64,000 nucleotides of DNA from Longimicrobiaceae bacterium (lineage in GTDB: Bacteria > Gemmatimonadota > Gemmatimonadetes > Longimicrobiales > Longimicrobiaceae), in NCBI GenBank assembly GCA_036375715.1, contig DASVBS010000047.1, positions 1-64,000 on the forward strand, written 5' to 3'. The notes below the pieces were generated by a model. The model made no database searches. It had not been told where the DNA came from and saw only the letters and a program-made list of their open reading frames with translations. Below are positions 52,354 to 61,083 of the stretch, one piece after another. The position numbers and the translations under genes were made by a program. The number at the start of each line of letters is the position of its first letter. Position 1 is the stretch's first letter.

Positions 52354-54219
52354 ATGAAACCGCTAATGCATAAGAGGTCTGGGGGGCGACGGCGGGTCGC
52401 GGCGACCCTGTTGACCCTGCTGGCCGCCGTGGGCTTCTCCGGCTGCGAGGACTTCCTTTCGACGGAGCCGCGCGGGGAGCTGACCACTCCCAACTTCTTC
52501 ACCAACGAGAGCCACGCGGTACAGGCGACCAACGCCACCTACAACATGCTCCGCGCCTGGCCGGTGCACGTGTTCGCCTGGATCGGAATGACGGACATCG
52601 TCTCCGATGACGCGACCAAAGGCAGCGTTCCGGCGGACGCGAGCTTCCTCGGTGACCTGGACGACCTGAACTTCGATCCGGGCAACATCGCCTTCAGCAC
52701 GGTCTGGGAGGGCTACTACCAGGGGATCTACCGCGCGAACGTCGCGATCCAGAACATCCCCCAGGTGGACATGGATGAGACCCTCAAGGCGCGGCTGATC
52801 GGCGAGAACCAGTTCCTCCGCGCGTACTTCTACTTCTTCCTCGTGCGAGCCTTCGGCGGTGTGCCGCTGATCCTGGAGCCCCTGGTCGCGGGCGAGTTCG
52901 ATCAGACGCGAGCCACCGCGGAAGAGGTCTACAACCAGATCGAGCAGGATCTGCTCTCCGCCATCGAGGTGCTTCCGGAGCAGTACGGGGCTGCCGATGT
53001 CGGTCGCGCGACGAAGGGGGCGGCCCGGGCACTCCTCGGCAAGGTGTACCTGTTCCAGGGAGAGTACGAGAACGCGTACGAACAGCTCCGGCAGGTGATC
53101 GATTCGGGTGTGTACAGCCTCTATCCCACCTACCGGCAGCTCTTCACCCCGGCGGGTGAGAATTCTTCGGAGGCGGTGTTCGAGGTGCAGAACACCACGC
53201 TGGAGGCGGGAGGCGGCTCCAGCCAGTACGCGCAGGTTCAGGGAATCCGCGGCATTCCGAACGTGGGATGGGGCTTCAACACCCCCTCCGACGACCTCGA
53301 GGCGAGCTACGAGCCGGGGGATCCGCGTCTGCAGACCACCATTCTGTATCCCTGGGAGATGCTCCCGGATGATCCCAACCGGGTGGTCTACCTGAACCCG
53401 AGCATGCCCAACAACCGGTACAACCAGAAGGTCTACACCTCGCCGGATACTCCGCGTGGGTCCGACAACAGCAGCGTGAACATCCGTCGGATCCGCTATG
53501 CGGATGTGCTGTTGATGGCGGCCGAGGCGGCCTTCCGGACCGGTCGTGAGGACGAGGCCCGCACCTGGCTCAACCAGGTGAGGACCCGCGCTCGAGACGG
53601 CCACAAGAACACCGTGGGGATTTTCGTGGAGACGCTCGCCCAGTCCATCGCGACCCAGGTGCTGGGGCGTGGTGCGGGCGAGAGCCGGGCGTTCGTGCGC
53701 TACGTGAACCCGGAGAGCGACGCCTTCGACGCGGGGGTGCGGAGCTTCGTCAGCGCCTGCCAGGACCCGTGTGCGGAAGCGCCCGTTCCGCCCGTGCGGG
53801 TAACCAGCATCGACATCATCGAGACGGTCAACGGCAGCCCGGTGCGCGACGCGGACCAGTTCCTCGCGGCCGTGGACGCCGTGCCGACCGGCGCTCCGGT
53901 GGTGCTGACCGGTGAGCGAATCGAGCAAGCAGGCGACGGCTCGACCACCAGCTCCGACTTCATCGTCACGCTGACCGCCCAGCCGCTCCTGCCGGAGGTC
54001 ACGGCCAGCGGAGACGCGCTTCTGCAGGCGATCTGGGCCGAGCGACGCTGGGAGCTGGCGATGGAGCAGCACCGTTGGTTCGATATCATTCGCCAGGGCC
54101 GCGCACCTCAGATCATGGGCGCCCTGGGCAAGACCTTCCAGGAAGGGAAGCACGAGCTGTATCCGCTCCCGGCCACGGAAGTGCAGATCACCGGATTGCA
54201 GCAGAATCCGGGATATTGA
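52354..54219 (+). CDS. SusD/RagB-type lipoprotein with PDZ-like insertion
   Basis: 621 residues; lipoprotein signal (LLAAVGFSGCEDFLS, Cys about 31). The SusD helical fold is visible: LTTPNFFTNESHAVQATNATYNML, IYRANVAIQNIP, RAYFYFFLVRAFGGVPLI, TKGAARALLGKVYL, and the C-terminal AIWAERRWELAMEQHRWFDIIR and GKHELYPLP. Between LNQVRTRAR (about 407) and AIWAERRWEL (about 553) there is an insert of about 130 residues; its second half (481-548: IIETVNGSPVRDADQFLAAV, then TGAPVVLTGER and IVTLTAQP) reads like a PDZ domain. The insert is unusual for SusD. Confidence 0.93.
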   Translation: MKPLMHKRSGGRRRVAATLLTLLAAVGFSGCEDFLSTEPRGELTTPNFFTNESHAVQATNATYNMLRAWPVHVFAWIGMTDIVSDDATKGSVPADASFLGDLDDLNFDPGNIAFSTVWEGYYQGIYRANVAIQNIPQVDMDETLKARLIGENQFLRAYFYFFLVRAFGGVPLILEPLVAGEFDQTRATAEEVYNQIEQDLLSAIEVLPEQYGAADVGRATKGAARALLGKVYLFQGEYENAYEQLRQVIDSGVYSLYPTYRQLFTPAGENSSEAVFEVQNTTLEAGGGSSQYAQVQGIRGIPNVGWGFNTPSDDLEASYEPGDPRLQTTILYPWEMLPDDPNRVVYLNPSMPNNRYNQKVYTSPDTPRGSDNSSVNIRRIRYADVLLMAAEAAFRTGREDEARTWLNQVRTRARDGHKNTVGIFVETLAQSIATQVLGRGAGESRAFVRYVNPESDAFDAGVRSFVSACQDPCAEAPVPPVRVTSIDIIETVNGSPVRDADQFLAAVDAVPTGAPVVLTGERIEQAGDGSTTSSDFIVTLTAQPLLPEVTASGDALLQAIWAERRWELAMEQHRWFDIIRQGRAPQIMGALGKTFQEGKHELYPLPATEVQITGLQQNPGY

Positions 54220-54221
54220 GG

Positions 54222-54457
54222 GAATGACAGGGTGACAAGGTGACAAGGTAGGCGGGGCAGGCAAGACAAGGAGACAAGGGGACAAGGAGACAAGGGGTGA
54301 GCGACCTTCACGCTGACCCCGTCAACGCGAGAGGCTGGCACGCGTGACCTTGTCCCCTGTCACCCTGTCGTCACGCCGTCGATTTTGTCACCCCGTCACC
54401 CTGTCACCTTGTCATCCGTTCCTCCTTGTCTCCTTGTCTGACTAACTCCTTGTCTGC
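54222..54457. repeat. Inverted-arm GGAGACAA repeat element, copy 3
   Basis: Left arm 54222-54300 (GGTGACAA, GGAGACAA, GGGGACAA units), core of about 45 bases, right arm 54344-54457 (TTGTCCCC, GTCACCCT, TTGTCTCC units). It fills the whole gap between the SusD and GH144 genes; its last TTGTCTG unit lies directly before the ATG at 54459, leaving no normal ribosome site. Confidence 0.8.
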
Positions 54458-54458
54458 C

Positions 54459-55871
54459 ATGCGCTACCTCACCCTCCTGAGCCTCCTCCTCCCCCTCATG
54501 GGCTGTGCGAACGCGACCACGAGCCCGGATCGGGCGCCCCCGGCCTTCGATGATTTTGTTCCCGAGGTGCAGGAGCGTACCTTCCGGTGGTTCTGGGATA
54601 CGACCAATCCGGAGAACGGCCTGGTGCCTGACCGGTGGCCGGAGCCGCCGTTCGCCAGCATCGCGGCGGTCGGGTTCGGGCTGAGCGCCTATCCGGTCGG
54701 CGTGGAGCGGGGCTGGATCACGCGCGAGGAGGCGCGCGAGCGAACGCTGAATACTCTGCGGTTCTTCTGGAACGCTCCCCAGGGGGACGCCGCCACGGGA
54801 ATGACCGGATACCGTGGCTTCTTCTATCACTTCATCGACATGGACCAGGGCCTCCGGTACCGCGACGTGGAGCTCTCGACTATTGACACCGCGCTGCTCA
54901 TGGCCGGGGTTCTCACGGTGGGCGAGTACTTCGACCAGGACGACCCGGTCGAGGAGGAGATCCGCGCACTGGCGGATTCGCTCTACCGACGGGTGGAGTG
55001 GGACTGGTTCCAGCGCGAGGACGGGCTGATCCGGATGGCCTGGTATCCCGACCGCGGCTTCGGGCCGCCGGTCTACACGGGGTACAACGAGGCGATGATC
55101 CTCTACCTGCTCGCCCTGGGATCTCCCACCCATCCGGTGGATGCGCGAGCCTGGAGCGCCTTCACCAGTTCGTACGAGTGGGCGGACTTCTACGGGCAGG
55201 AGCACGTGAACTTCGCCCCCCTGTTCGGCCACCAGTACTCACACATCTGGGTCGATTTCCGGGGGATTCGCGACGCCTACATGCGCAGCCGGGGGATCGA
55301 TTACTTCGAGAACTCGCGCCGTGCAGCGCTGGCCCAACGGGAGTACGCGATCGACAACCCCAACGGGTGGGTGGGCTACGACGCGAACGTCTGGGGCCTG
55401 ACGGCCAGCGACGGTCCGGTCGGCGCCACGATCGTCATCGATGGGCGGGAGCGGCAGTTCCGGACCTACTGGGCGCGCGGAGCGGCGGCCGGGGACATCC
55501 GCGACGACGGCACCATTGCACCCACGGCGGTGGGCGGGTCCTTCCCCTTCGTCCCCGAGCTTGCGGCCCAGGCGCTCCGCACCATGGCGGAGCGCTACGG
55601 GGAGCACCTCTACCGCGAGTACGGATTCATCGACGCGTTCAATCCCACGCTCCGGACCGAACATCCGGTCACGGCGGGTGAGATCGTGCCAGGAGTGGGT
55701 TGGTTCGACGACCAGTATCTGGGCATCGATCAGGGGCCAATCGTACTCATGATCGAGAACTATCGCTCGGAGCTGATCTGGAGGCTCATGCGGAACAACG
55801 ACTACATCGTACGCGGGCTCTGCCGGGCCGGGTTCTCCGGCGGATGGCTCGAGGGGAGGTGCACGCAATGA
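54459..55871 (+). CDS. GH144-type glycoside hydrolase lipoprotein (glycoamylase domain)
   Basis: 470 residues from ATG 54459; lipoprotein signal (SLLLPLMGCANATTS, Cys 16). The body matches the glycoamylase (PF10091) family, which includes GH144 endo-beta-1,2-glucanases: QERTFRWFWDTTNPENGLV, GMTGYRGFFYHFIDMDQGLR, WAGYNEA-type segment TGYNEAMILYLLALG, GQEHVNFAPLFGHQYSHIW, and GWFDDQYLGIDQGPIVLMIENYRS. Likely cuts beta-1,2-glucan or a related glucan in the periplasm or at the surface. Coupled by ATGA overlap to the sulfatase gene. Confidence 0.87.
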   Translation: MRYLTLLSLLLPLMGCANATTSPDRAPPAFDDFVPEVQERTFRWFWDTTNPENGLVPDRWPEPPFASIAAVGFGLSAYPVGVERGWITREEARERTLNTLRFFWNAPQGDAATGMTGYRGFFYHFIDMDQGLRYRDVELSTIDTALLMAGVLTVGEYFDQDDPVEEEIRALADSLYRRVEWDWFQREDGLIRMAWYPDRGFGPPVYTGYNEAMILYLLALGSPTHPVDARAWSAFTSSYEWADFYGQEHVNFAPLFGHQYSHIWVDFRGIRDAYMRSRGIDYFENSRRAALAQREYAIDNPNGWVGYDANVWGLTASDGPVGATIVIDGRERQFRTYWARGAAAGDIRDDGTIAPTAVGGSFPFVPELAAQALRTMAERYGEHLYREYGFIDAFNPTLRTEHPVTAGEIVPGVGWFDDQYLGIDQGPIVLMIENYRSELIWRLMRNNDYIVRGLCRAGFSGGWLEGRCTQ

Positions 55872-57412
55872 CGATCCGGTTGGGAAGCTTCGTGAGGAGG
55901 TCCGTAGGCAGCGTCGTGAGAAGGTCGGCAAGTAGCGTCGTGAGAAGGTTGGTAAAGGTCGCCGGAGCGTGGGCGTTGCTGGTCGCTTGCGGCCTTCCGG
56001 CGGCCCGGTCCGTAGCCGCCCAGCAGGCCACCCCCCCGCGCAACGTCGTCTTCATCCTGTCCGACGACCACCGGTACGATTTCATGGGGTTCCACCCCAA
56101 TGCGCCAGACTGGCTGGAGACTCCGAATCTCGACCGGATGGCGCGGGAGGGCGCGCATCTGATGAACGTCTTCGTGACGACCGCCCTCTGCTCTCCCAGC
56201 CGCGCCTCCATCCTTACCGGCAAGTACGCTCACAACCACCGGGTGGTGGACAACAGCTCTCCCATTCCGCCCGGCACCACCTTCTTCCCACAGTATCTGC
56301 AGCAAGCAGGCTACGCGACCGGCTATTTCGGGAAGTGGCACATGGGCGAGAATGCCGAGAGCGACCAGCCGCGGCCCGGATTCGACCGGTGGGTGAGCTT
56401 CCGCGGGCAGGGCACCTATTACGATCCACTCCTCAATATCGATGGCGAGCGCCGCCAGATGGAGGGGTACACTAGCGAGATCCTGACCGATTTTGCGCTG
56501 GAGTGGCTGGACCAGCGTCGGCGAGAGCCCGAACGCCCCTTCTTCATGATCCTGGCGCACAAGGCCGTACACGCGGAGTTCGAGCCGGCGGAGCACCATA
56601 GGGGGCGCTACGCCGACGTGGAGATCCCCTATCCGGCCAGCATGGCCAACACCGAATCGAACTATCGGGGGAAGCCGCACTGGGTGCGTGCACAGCGCGA
56701 CAGCTGGCACGGGGTCGACTACATGTACCACGGCCAGTTCGACTTCGACACCTTCTACCGGCAGTATGCGGAGACCCTGTTGGGGCTGGACGAGAGCATC
56801 GGCCGGGTGCTGGACTACCTCGACCGCACCGGTCTGAGCCGCAACACTCTCGTCATCTACATGTCGGACAACGGGTTCCTGCTCGGGGAACACGGCCTGA
56901 TCGACAAGCGCAACGCCTACGAGGAATCGATGCGGGTGCCGATGCTGGCCTACGCGCCGGGGTGGATCCAGCCGGGGACCCAGATCACCGAGCTGATCCG
57001 CAACATCGACATCGCCCCGACGCTCCTGGAGCTGGCCGGCGTACCGATTCCGGAAGACATGGACGGACACTCGGTGCTGCCGGTCTTCACCGGCGGCCAG
57101 ATCGAGCAGGAGCCGGAGATGCTGTATGAGTACTACTGGGAGTACGCCTTCCCGCACACTCCCACCACCCTTGCGCTGCGCGAGGATCGCTTCAAGTACA
57201 TCTTCTATCACGGGGTGTGGGATACCAACGAGCTCTACGACCTGCAGAGCGATCCGCACGAGATGGTCAACCTCATCCACGTACCCGCCTACCGCGAGGA
57301 GGTAAACCGCATGCGCCAACGGCTATTCGAGCGGCTGGAAGAGACCGGTGGAATGTTGATCCCCCTGAAGCCAGCCGGGACGTTCCAGGCGGCGGAGCGT
57401 GAGCTGCCGTGA
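55868..57412 (+). CDS. Exported sulfatase (FGly type)
   Basis: 514 residues from ATG 55868, overlapping the GH144 stop. The alkaline-phosphatase-superfamily sulfatase fold shows NVVFILSDDHRYDFMGF with metal Asp residues, the formylglycine motif CSPSRASILTGKYAH (Cys at about 108), GYFGKWHMG, and YMSDNGFLLGEHGLIDKRNAYEESMRVPM. Cys-type, needing maturation by a formylglycine-generating or anSME enzyme not seen here. The signal peptide has an unusual N-region of three 8-residue repeats (SFVRRSVG, SVVRRSAS, SVVRRLVK). It presumably removes sulfate or a similar ester from the glycan. Confidence 0.92.
   Translation: MTIRLGSFVRRSVGSVVRRSASSVVRRLVKVAGAWALLVACGLPAARSVAAQQATPPRNVVFILSDDHRYDFMGFHPNAPDWLETPNLDRMAREGAHLMNVFVTTALCSPSRASILTGKYAHNHRVVDNSSPIPPGTTFFPQYLQQAGYATGYFGKWHMGENAESDQPRPGFDRWVSFRGQGTYYDPLLNIDGERRQMEGYTSEILTDFALEWLDQRRREPERPFFMILAHKAVHAEFEPAEHHRGRYADVEIPYPASMANTESNYRGKPHWVRAQRDSWHGVDYMYHGQFDFDTFYRQYAETLLGLDESIGRVLDYLDRTGLSRNTLVIYMSDNGFLLGEHGLIDKRNAYEESMRVPMLAYAPGWIQPGTQITELIRNIDIAPTLLELAGVPIPEDMDGHSVLPVFTGGQIEQEPEMLYEYYWEYAFPHTPTTLALREDRFKYIFYHGVWDTNELYDLQSDPHEMVNLIHVPAYREEVNRMRQRLFERLEETGGMLIPLKPAGTFQAAERELP
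55886..55957 (+). repeat. Three 24-bp tandem repeats in sulfatase signal peptide
   Basis: Units 55886-55909, 55910-55933 and 55934-55957, each beginning AGC[TG]TCGTGAG[GA]AGGT. In frame, they lengthen the basic N-region of the signal peptide by 16 residues relative to one unit. Confidence 0.85.
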
Positions 57413-58689
57413 TCAGGTACGCTGCCGGGTCGGTCGCCCCGCTCCTGCTACTGCTCCTCACCGCTTGCGCCGCCGATTCGTCCGATACCGAATCCGAGGT
57501 CGCCAACCGTTGGTGGAAGGGAAACCTCCATACCCACTCCCTCTGGAGTGACGGGAACGACTTCCCCGAAAGCATCGTTGATTGGTACGCGACGCGAGAC
57601 TACAACTTCCTTGTGATTTCCGACCACAACACGCTCCACGCCGGGGAGAAGTGGGTCACCATCAACCCCGGCACCGATCGTAGGGTCGCCTTCGATCGCT
57701 ACCTGGAACGCTTCGGCGACGACTGGGTCTCGTGGGAACCGCTTGCCGGTGACACCATCCGCGTGCAGTTGAAGACGCTGGACGAGTACCGGCCGCGCTT
57801 CGAGCGCCCCGGGGAGTTCATCCTGATCCAGGGTGAGGAGATCACCGACCGGTTCGAGCAGAAGCCGCTCCACGTGAACGCGACCAACCTCGAGCGGCAG
57901 ATCGAGCCGCACGGAGGCACCAGTGTCGCCGATGTCCTCCAGAACAACATCAACGCCGTGCTCCAGCAGAGGGAGGAGACCGGCCGTCCGATGTTCCCTC
58001 ACGTCAACCATCCCAACTTCGGCTGGGCGGTGACCGTAGAGGACCTCATGGCCCTGGAGGGCGAGCGATTCTTCGAGGTCTACAATGGCCATCCGCTGGT
58101 TCACAACGAGGGGGATCATGAGCATCCCAGCGTGGAGCGGATGTGGGATATCCTCCTCGCCACCCGCATCTCGGAGGGCCGCCCGATCATGTTCGGGCTC
58201 GCCACGGACGACTCGCACAATTACGTGACGTTCGAGACCGGCTCTGCGAACCCGGGGCGGGGGTGGATCATGGTCCGGGCGCCGGAGCTCACCGCGGAGT
58301 CGCTGATCGACGCGATGGAGCAGGGAGACTTCTACGCCAGCAACGGCGTGGTGCTACGCGACGTTCGCCGCGAGGGAGAGGTGGTGCGCGTGGAGATCGA
58401 GCCCGAGGAGGGCGTCACCTACACGACCCAGTTCATCGGCACGCGCCAGGGCTACGACCCGCATAGCGAGCCGGCGGTCAGCGCGGAGGGGGATACGCTG
58501 AGCCGGCGCTACAGCGACGACATCGGCCAGGTGCTCGCCGAGGTCGAGGGCCCGACGGCCGAATACCGTTTCCGGGGAGACGAGCTGTACGTCCGCGCCA
58601 AGGTGATCTCCTCCAAGCCGAAGGAAAACCCCTACCACGAGGGGGAAGTGGAGACGGCGTGGACGCAGCCATTCCTGCGGGAATTTTGA
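57409..58689 (+). CDS. PHP-domain metal-dependent phosphoesterase-like lipoprotein
   Basis: 426 residues from GTG 57409, overlapping the sulfatase stop by four bases. Lipoprotein signal (LLLLLLTACAADS, Cys 20). The PHP motifs are NLHTHSLWSDG near 39-49, FLVISDHNTLH, IQGEEITDRF, HVNHPNFGW and GLATDDSHNY, giving a full set of His/Asp ligands. A beta-rich C-terminal domain follows. Probably a phosphoesterase acting on a substituted glycan together with the GH144 enzyme and sulfatase. The last codons run into the AT-rich repeat at 58683. Confidence 0.88.
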   Translation: MIRYAAGSVAPLLLLLLTACAADSSDTESEVANRWWKGNLHTHSLWSDGNDFPESIVDWYATRDYNFLVISDHNTLHAGEKWVTINPGTDRRVAFDRYLERFGDDWVSWEPLAGDTIRVQLKTLDEYRPRFERPGEFILIQGEEITDRFEQKPLHVNATNLERQIEPHGGTSVADVLQNNINAVLQQREETGRPMFPHVNHPNFGWAVTVEDLMALEGERFFEVYNGHPLVHNEGDHEHPSVERMWDILLATRISEGRPIMFGLATDDSHNYVTFETGSANPGRGWIMVRAPELTAESLIDAMEQGDFYASNGVVLRDVRREGEVVRVEIEPEEGVTYTTQFIGTRQGYDPHSEPAVSAEGDTLSRRYSDDIGQVLAEVEGPTAEYRFRGDELYVRAKVISSKPKENPYHEGEVETAWTQPFLREF

Positions 58690-58902
58690 ATTTTGGATTT
58701 TGAATTACGAATTACGAATTACGAATGACCGCAGACCGAAGGGGCATGGAGGATTTCACAGAGAGCACAGAGGAAACCCCTCTCCGTTTTCGCCTTTTAT
58801 GGGGACGTTGGAGGAAGCCGTAGTGTTCCTCTGGGACCTCTGTACCCTCTGTGACCCCTGCGGTTTGCCCGTAATTCGGAATTCGTAATTCGTAATCCGG
58901 CC
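58683..58902. repeat. Nested inverted repeat with GAATTAC and CACAGAG units
   Basis: Outer arms: GAATTAC heptamers (about 58700-58725) and their complement GTAATTC (58871-58896). Inner arms: CACAGAGAGCACAGAGG (58758-58774) and CCTCTGTACCCTCTGTG (58834-58853 region). No gene inside. It is AT-richer than its surroundings. Same architecture as the GGAGACAA elements but with different units. Confidence 0.8.
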
Positions 58903-58906
58903 TCCG

Positions 58907-60859
58907 CTATCCCCCTGCCGCGAGCCGGGTCGCTTGCCTCTCCTCTGAGGGCTCGGCGCGATCCGCGGATTTGGGGCGCGTCGCCAGGCTCGCGCCGTCC
59001 GGAATCGCGGGGAGGGCGCCCTTCTCGAGCCAGGCATGCTCACCGCGCAGGACCTCCTGCGCGAGGCGATAGGTAGAGTTGTCGGCGTTGCGGAAGAGCT
59101 CGTCGAAGAGCTGCTCCACCTTTCGGCGCGCACGGCGGCAGAACACGTCGGCCATGCGCACCGCCTTCTGACCTTCCTCCCCCTCCTGCCGCATGGCGTG
59201 CGCGCGGACGCAGGCGGCTGACATGGCGTACAGCTCAGCGCCGATGTCCACAAAGCGGAAGAGCAGCGCCTGCTTGCGCTCCAGCTTGGCCTGGTAGCGT
59301 GACATCGCGTAGAACATGCTGCGCGCCAGACGCCGGGAGGTGCGCTCGATATAGCGCAGGTGAGGGGCGAGCTCGCCGAACTCTCCGTACTTGAAGCGGC
59401 TCATCCCCACGTACTGCTTGGGTAGCCAGCTCGCGTAGAAGGCCCCCGCCTTGGCCAGCGCCGACAGCTTGTCGGCGGTCGAGCTCCGCGGGTCGACCAG
59501 GTCGCCCGCGACCTGCAGGTGCGTGTCCACCGCCTCGCGGGCGATGAAGAGGCGCATGATCTCGGAGGTGCCCTCGAAGATCCGATTGATGCGGAAATCA
59601 CGCATCATCCGCTCAACCGGGACGGGCACCTCCCCGCGCGCCTCGAGCGAGGCCGCCGTCTCGTAGCCCCGTCCGCCGCGGATCTGCAGGCAGTCGTCGA
59701 TGATCCGCCACCCGACCTCCGTTGTCCACAGCTTGGCGATCGCCGCTTCCAGGCGGATGTCGTTACGCCCCACGTCGGCGAGCGCGGAAGAGAGCTCGGC
59801 CATCGACTCGATGGCGAAGGCGTCGGCGGCCATTGCACCGAGCTTCTGTGCCACCGCGTCGTGCTTGCCGATGGGCGCTCCCCACTGGACCCGCTCCGCA
59901 GCCCATTTCCGACTGATCTCGAGCGCCACCTTCGCGCCCGCAGCGGCGCTCATCGGCAGCGTCAGCCGACCGGTGTTGAGGGTGATCAGCGCGAGCTTGA
60001 GCCCCTTACCCTCCTCCCAGAGGATGTTCTCCCGCGGCACACGCACGTTGTCGAAACGGATGACCGCGTTCTGAATTGCCTTCAGCCCCATGAAGCGGCA
60101 GCGGTGGACCACCTCGACCCCCGGTGAGTCCGCCTCCACGATGAATGCGGTGACCTGCGGGATCTCCTTGCCGTTCTTGATCTTGGGAGGAGTGCGCGCC
60201 ATCACCACCAGGAGCTCGGCGATGGTGCCGTTGGTGCACCAGAGTTTCTCCCCGTTGATGATGAAGGCCTCGCCGTCTTCCGTGGGCGTCGCGGTGGTGG
60301 TGATCGCCGCGGGATCGGACCCGACCTCCGCTTCGGTGAGTGCGAACGCGGAGACGGCACCCTTCGCGAGTCGGGGGAGGTAGCGGGCCTTCTGCTCGGG
60401 GGTGCCGAACATCTTCAGAGGCTGGGGCACACCGATCGATTGGTGCGCCGAGAGCAGCGCGGTGAGGTTGCCGTCGCGGCTGGTCACCAGCGAGATGGCC
60501 CGGCCGTATCCCACCTGGGACAGCCCGATTCCGCCATATTCCTCGGGGATCTTCAGGCCGAAAGCCCCCAGCTCGCGTAGCCCTTCGACGACATCGGGAG
60601 GCAACTCGCCGGTGCGGTCGATCTCCTCCGAATCCACCTTCTCTTCGATGAAGGCGGCAAGCCGTGCGATGTATTCGTCGGTCTTGCGCCGGTCTTCCGG
60701 AGATTGCTGGGGATAGGGATGGATGAGATCTAGCCGGAAGCGGCCCAGGAAGAGCTCGCGGACGAAGCTGGGGTTCGTCCAGTCTGCCTCCCGCGCCGCT
60801 TCCGCGACCTCGCGGGACTCCTGCTCCGACGGTGAGCCTGGACGTGCGGTCTCGCTCAT
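58907..60859 (-). CDS. Acyl-CoA dehydrogenase, long form
   Basis: 650 residues from the ATG at 60857-60859 (GGAG upstream). FAD enzyme of fatty acid beta-oxidation. Motifs: KIPEEYGGIGLSQVGYGRA, AFALTEAEVGSDPAAI, ALITLNTGRLTLPMSAAAG, QIRGGRGYETAA and INRIFEGTSEIMRLFIARE with the catalytic Glu. About 200 residues longer than short- and medium-chain enzymes because of a C-terminal helical domain, as in VLCAD/ACAD9-type or FadE-like proteins; long-chain substrates are likely. Divergent from the SDR pair. Confidence 0.93.
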   Translation of the reverse strand: MSETARPGSPSEQESREVAEAAREADWTNPSFVRELFLGRFRLDLIHPYPQQSPEDRRKTDEYIARLAAFIEEKVDSEEIDRTGELPPDVVEGLRELGAFGLKIPEEYGGIGLSQVGYGRAISLVTSRDGNLTALLSAHQSIGVPQPLKMFGTPEQKARYLPRLAKGAVSAFALTEAEVGSDPAAITTTATPTEDGEAFIINGEKLWCTNGTIAELLVVMARTPPKIKNGKEIPQVTAFIVEADSPGVEVVHRCRFMGLKAIQNAVIRFDNVRVPRENILWEEGKGLKLALITLNTGRLTLPMSAAAGAKVALEISRKWAAERVQWGAPIGKHDAVAQKLGAMAADAFAIESMAELSSALADVGRNDIRLEAAIAKLWTTEVGWRIIDDCLQIRGGRGYETAASLEARGEVPVPVERMMRDFRINRIFEGTSEIMRLFIAREAVDTHLQVAGDLVDPRSSTADKLSALAKAGAFYASWLPKQYVGMSRFKYGEFGELAPHLRYIERTSRRLARSMFYAMSRYQAKLERKQALLFRFVDIGAELYAMSAACVRAHAMRQEGEEGQKAVRMADVFCRRARRKVEQLFDELFRNADNSTYRLAQEVLRGEHAWLEKGALPAIPDGASLATRPKSADRAEPSEERQATRLAAGG

Positions 60860-61083
60860 CACTATCTCCTCGCGCCGAGTGGATGCTGACCCTGTCCCGG
60901 GTTGCAACATGTGGACCCCGCCAAATCCAAGCTACGACTGAGCCTGGCTCACGCAATCGTCCATCCTTTTCGGGCCTGTCCGCTACCCGTGGGCACCCCG
61001 GTTCCGACGCGGTCCGCACCGTGCAGATGATTCCGATCCGCCAGATCGAAGACGCGACGACACTTCGGCATGCGAGGAGTGCC

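Noticed and set aside
49755-52538. 927-residue minus-strand open frame
   Set aside because: Antisense to the SusC gene, which has clear family motifs; the antisense product has none.
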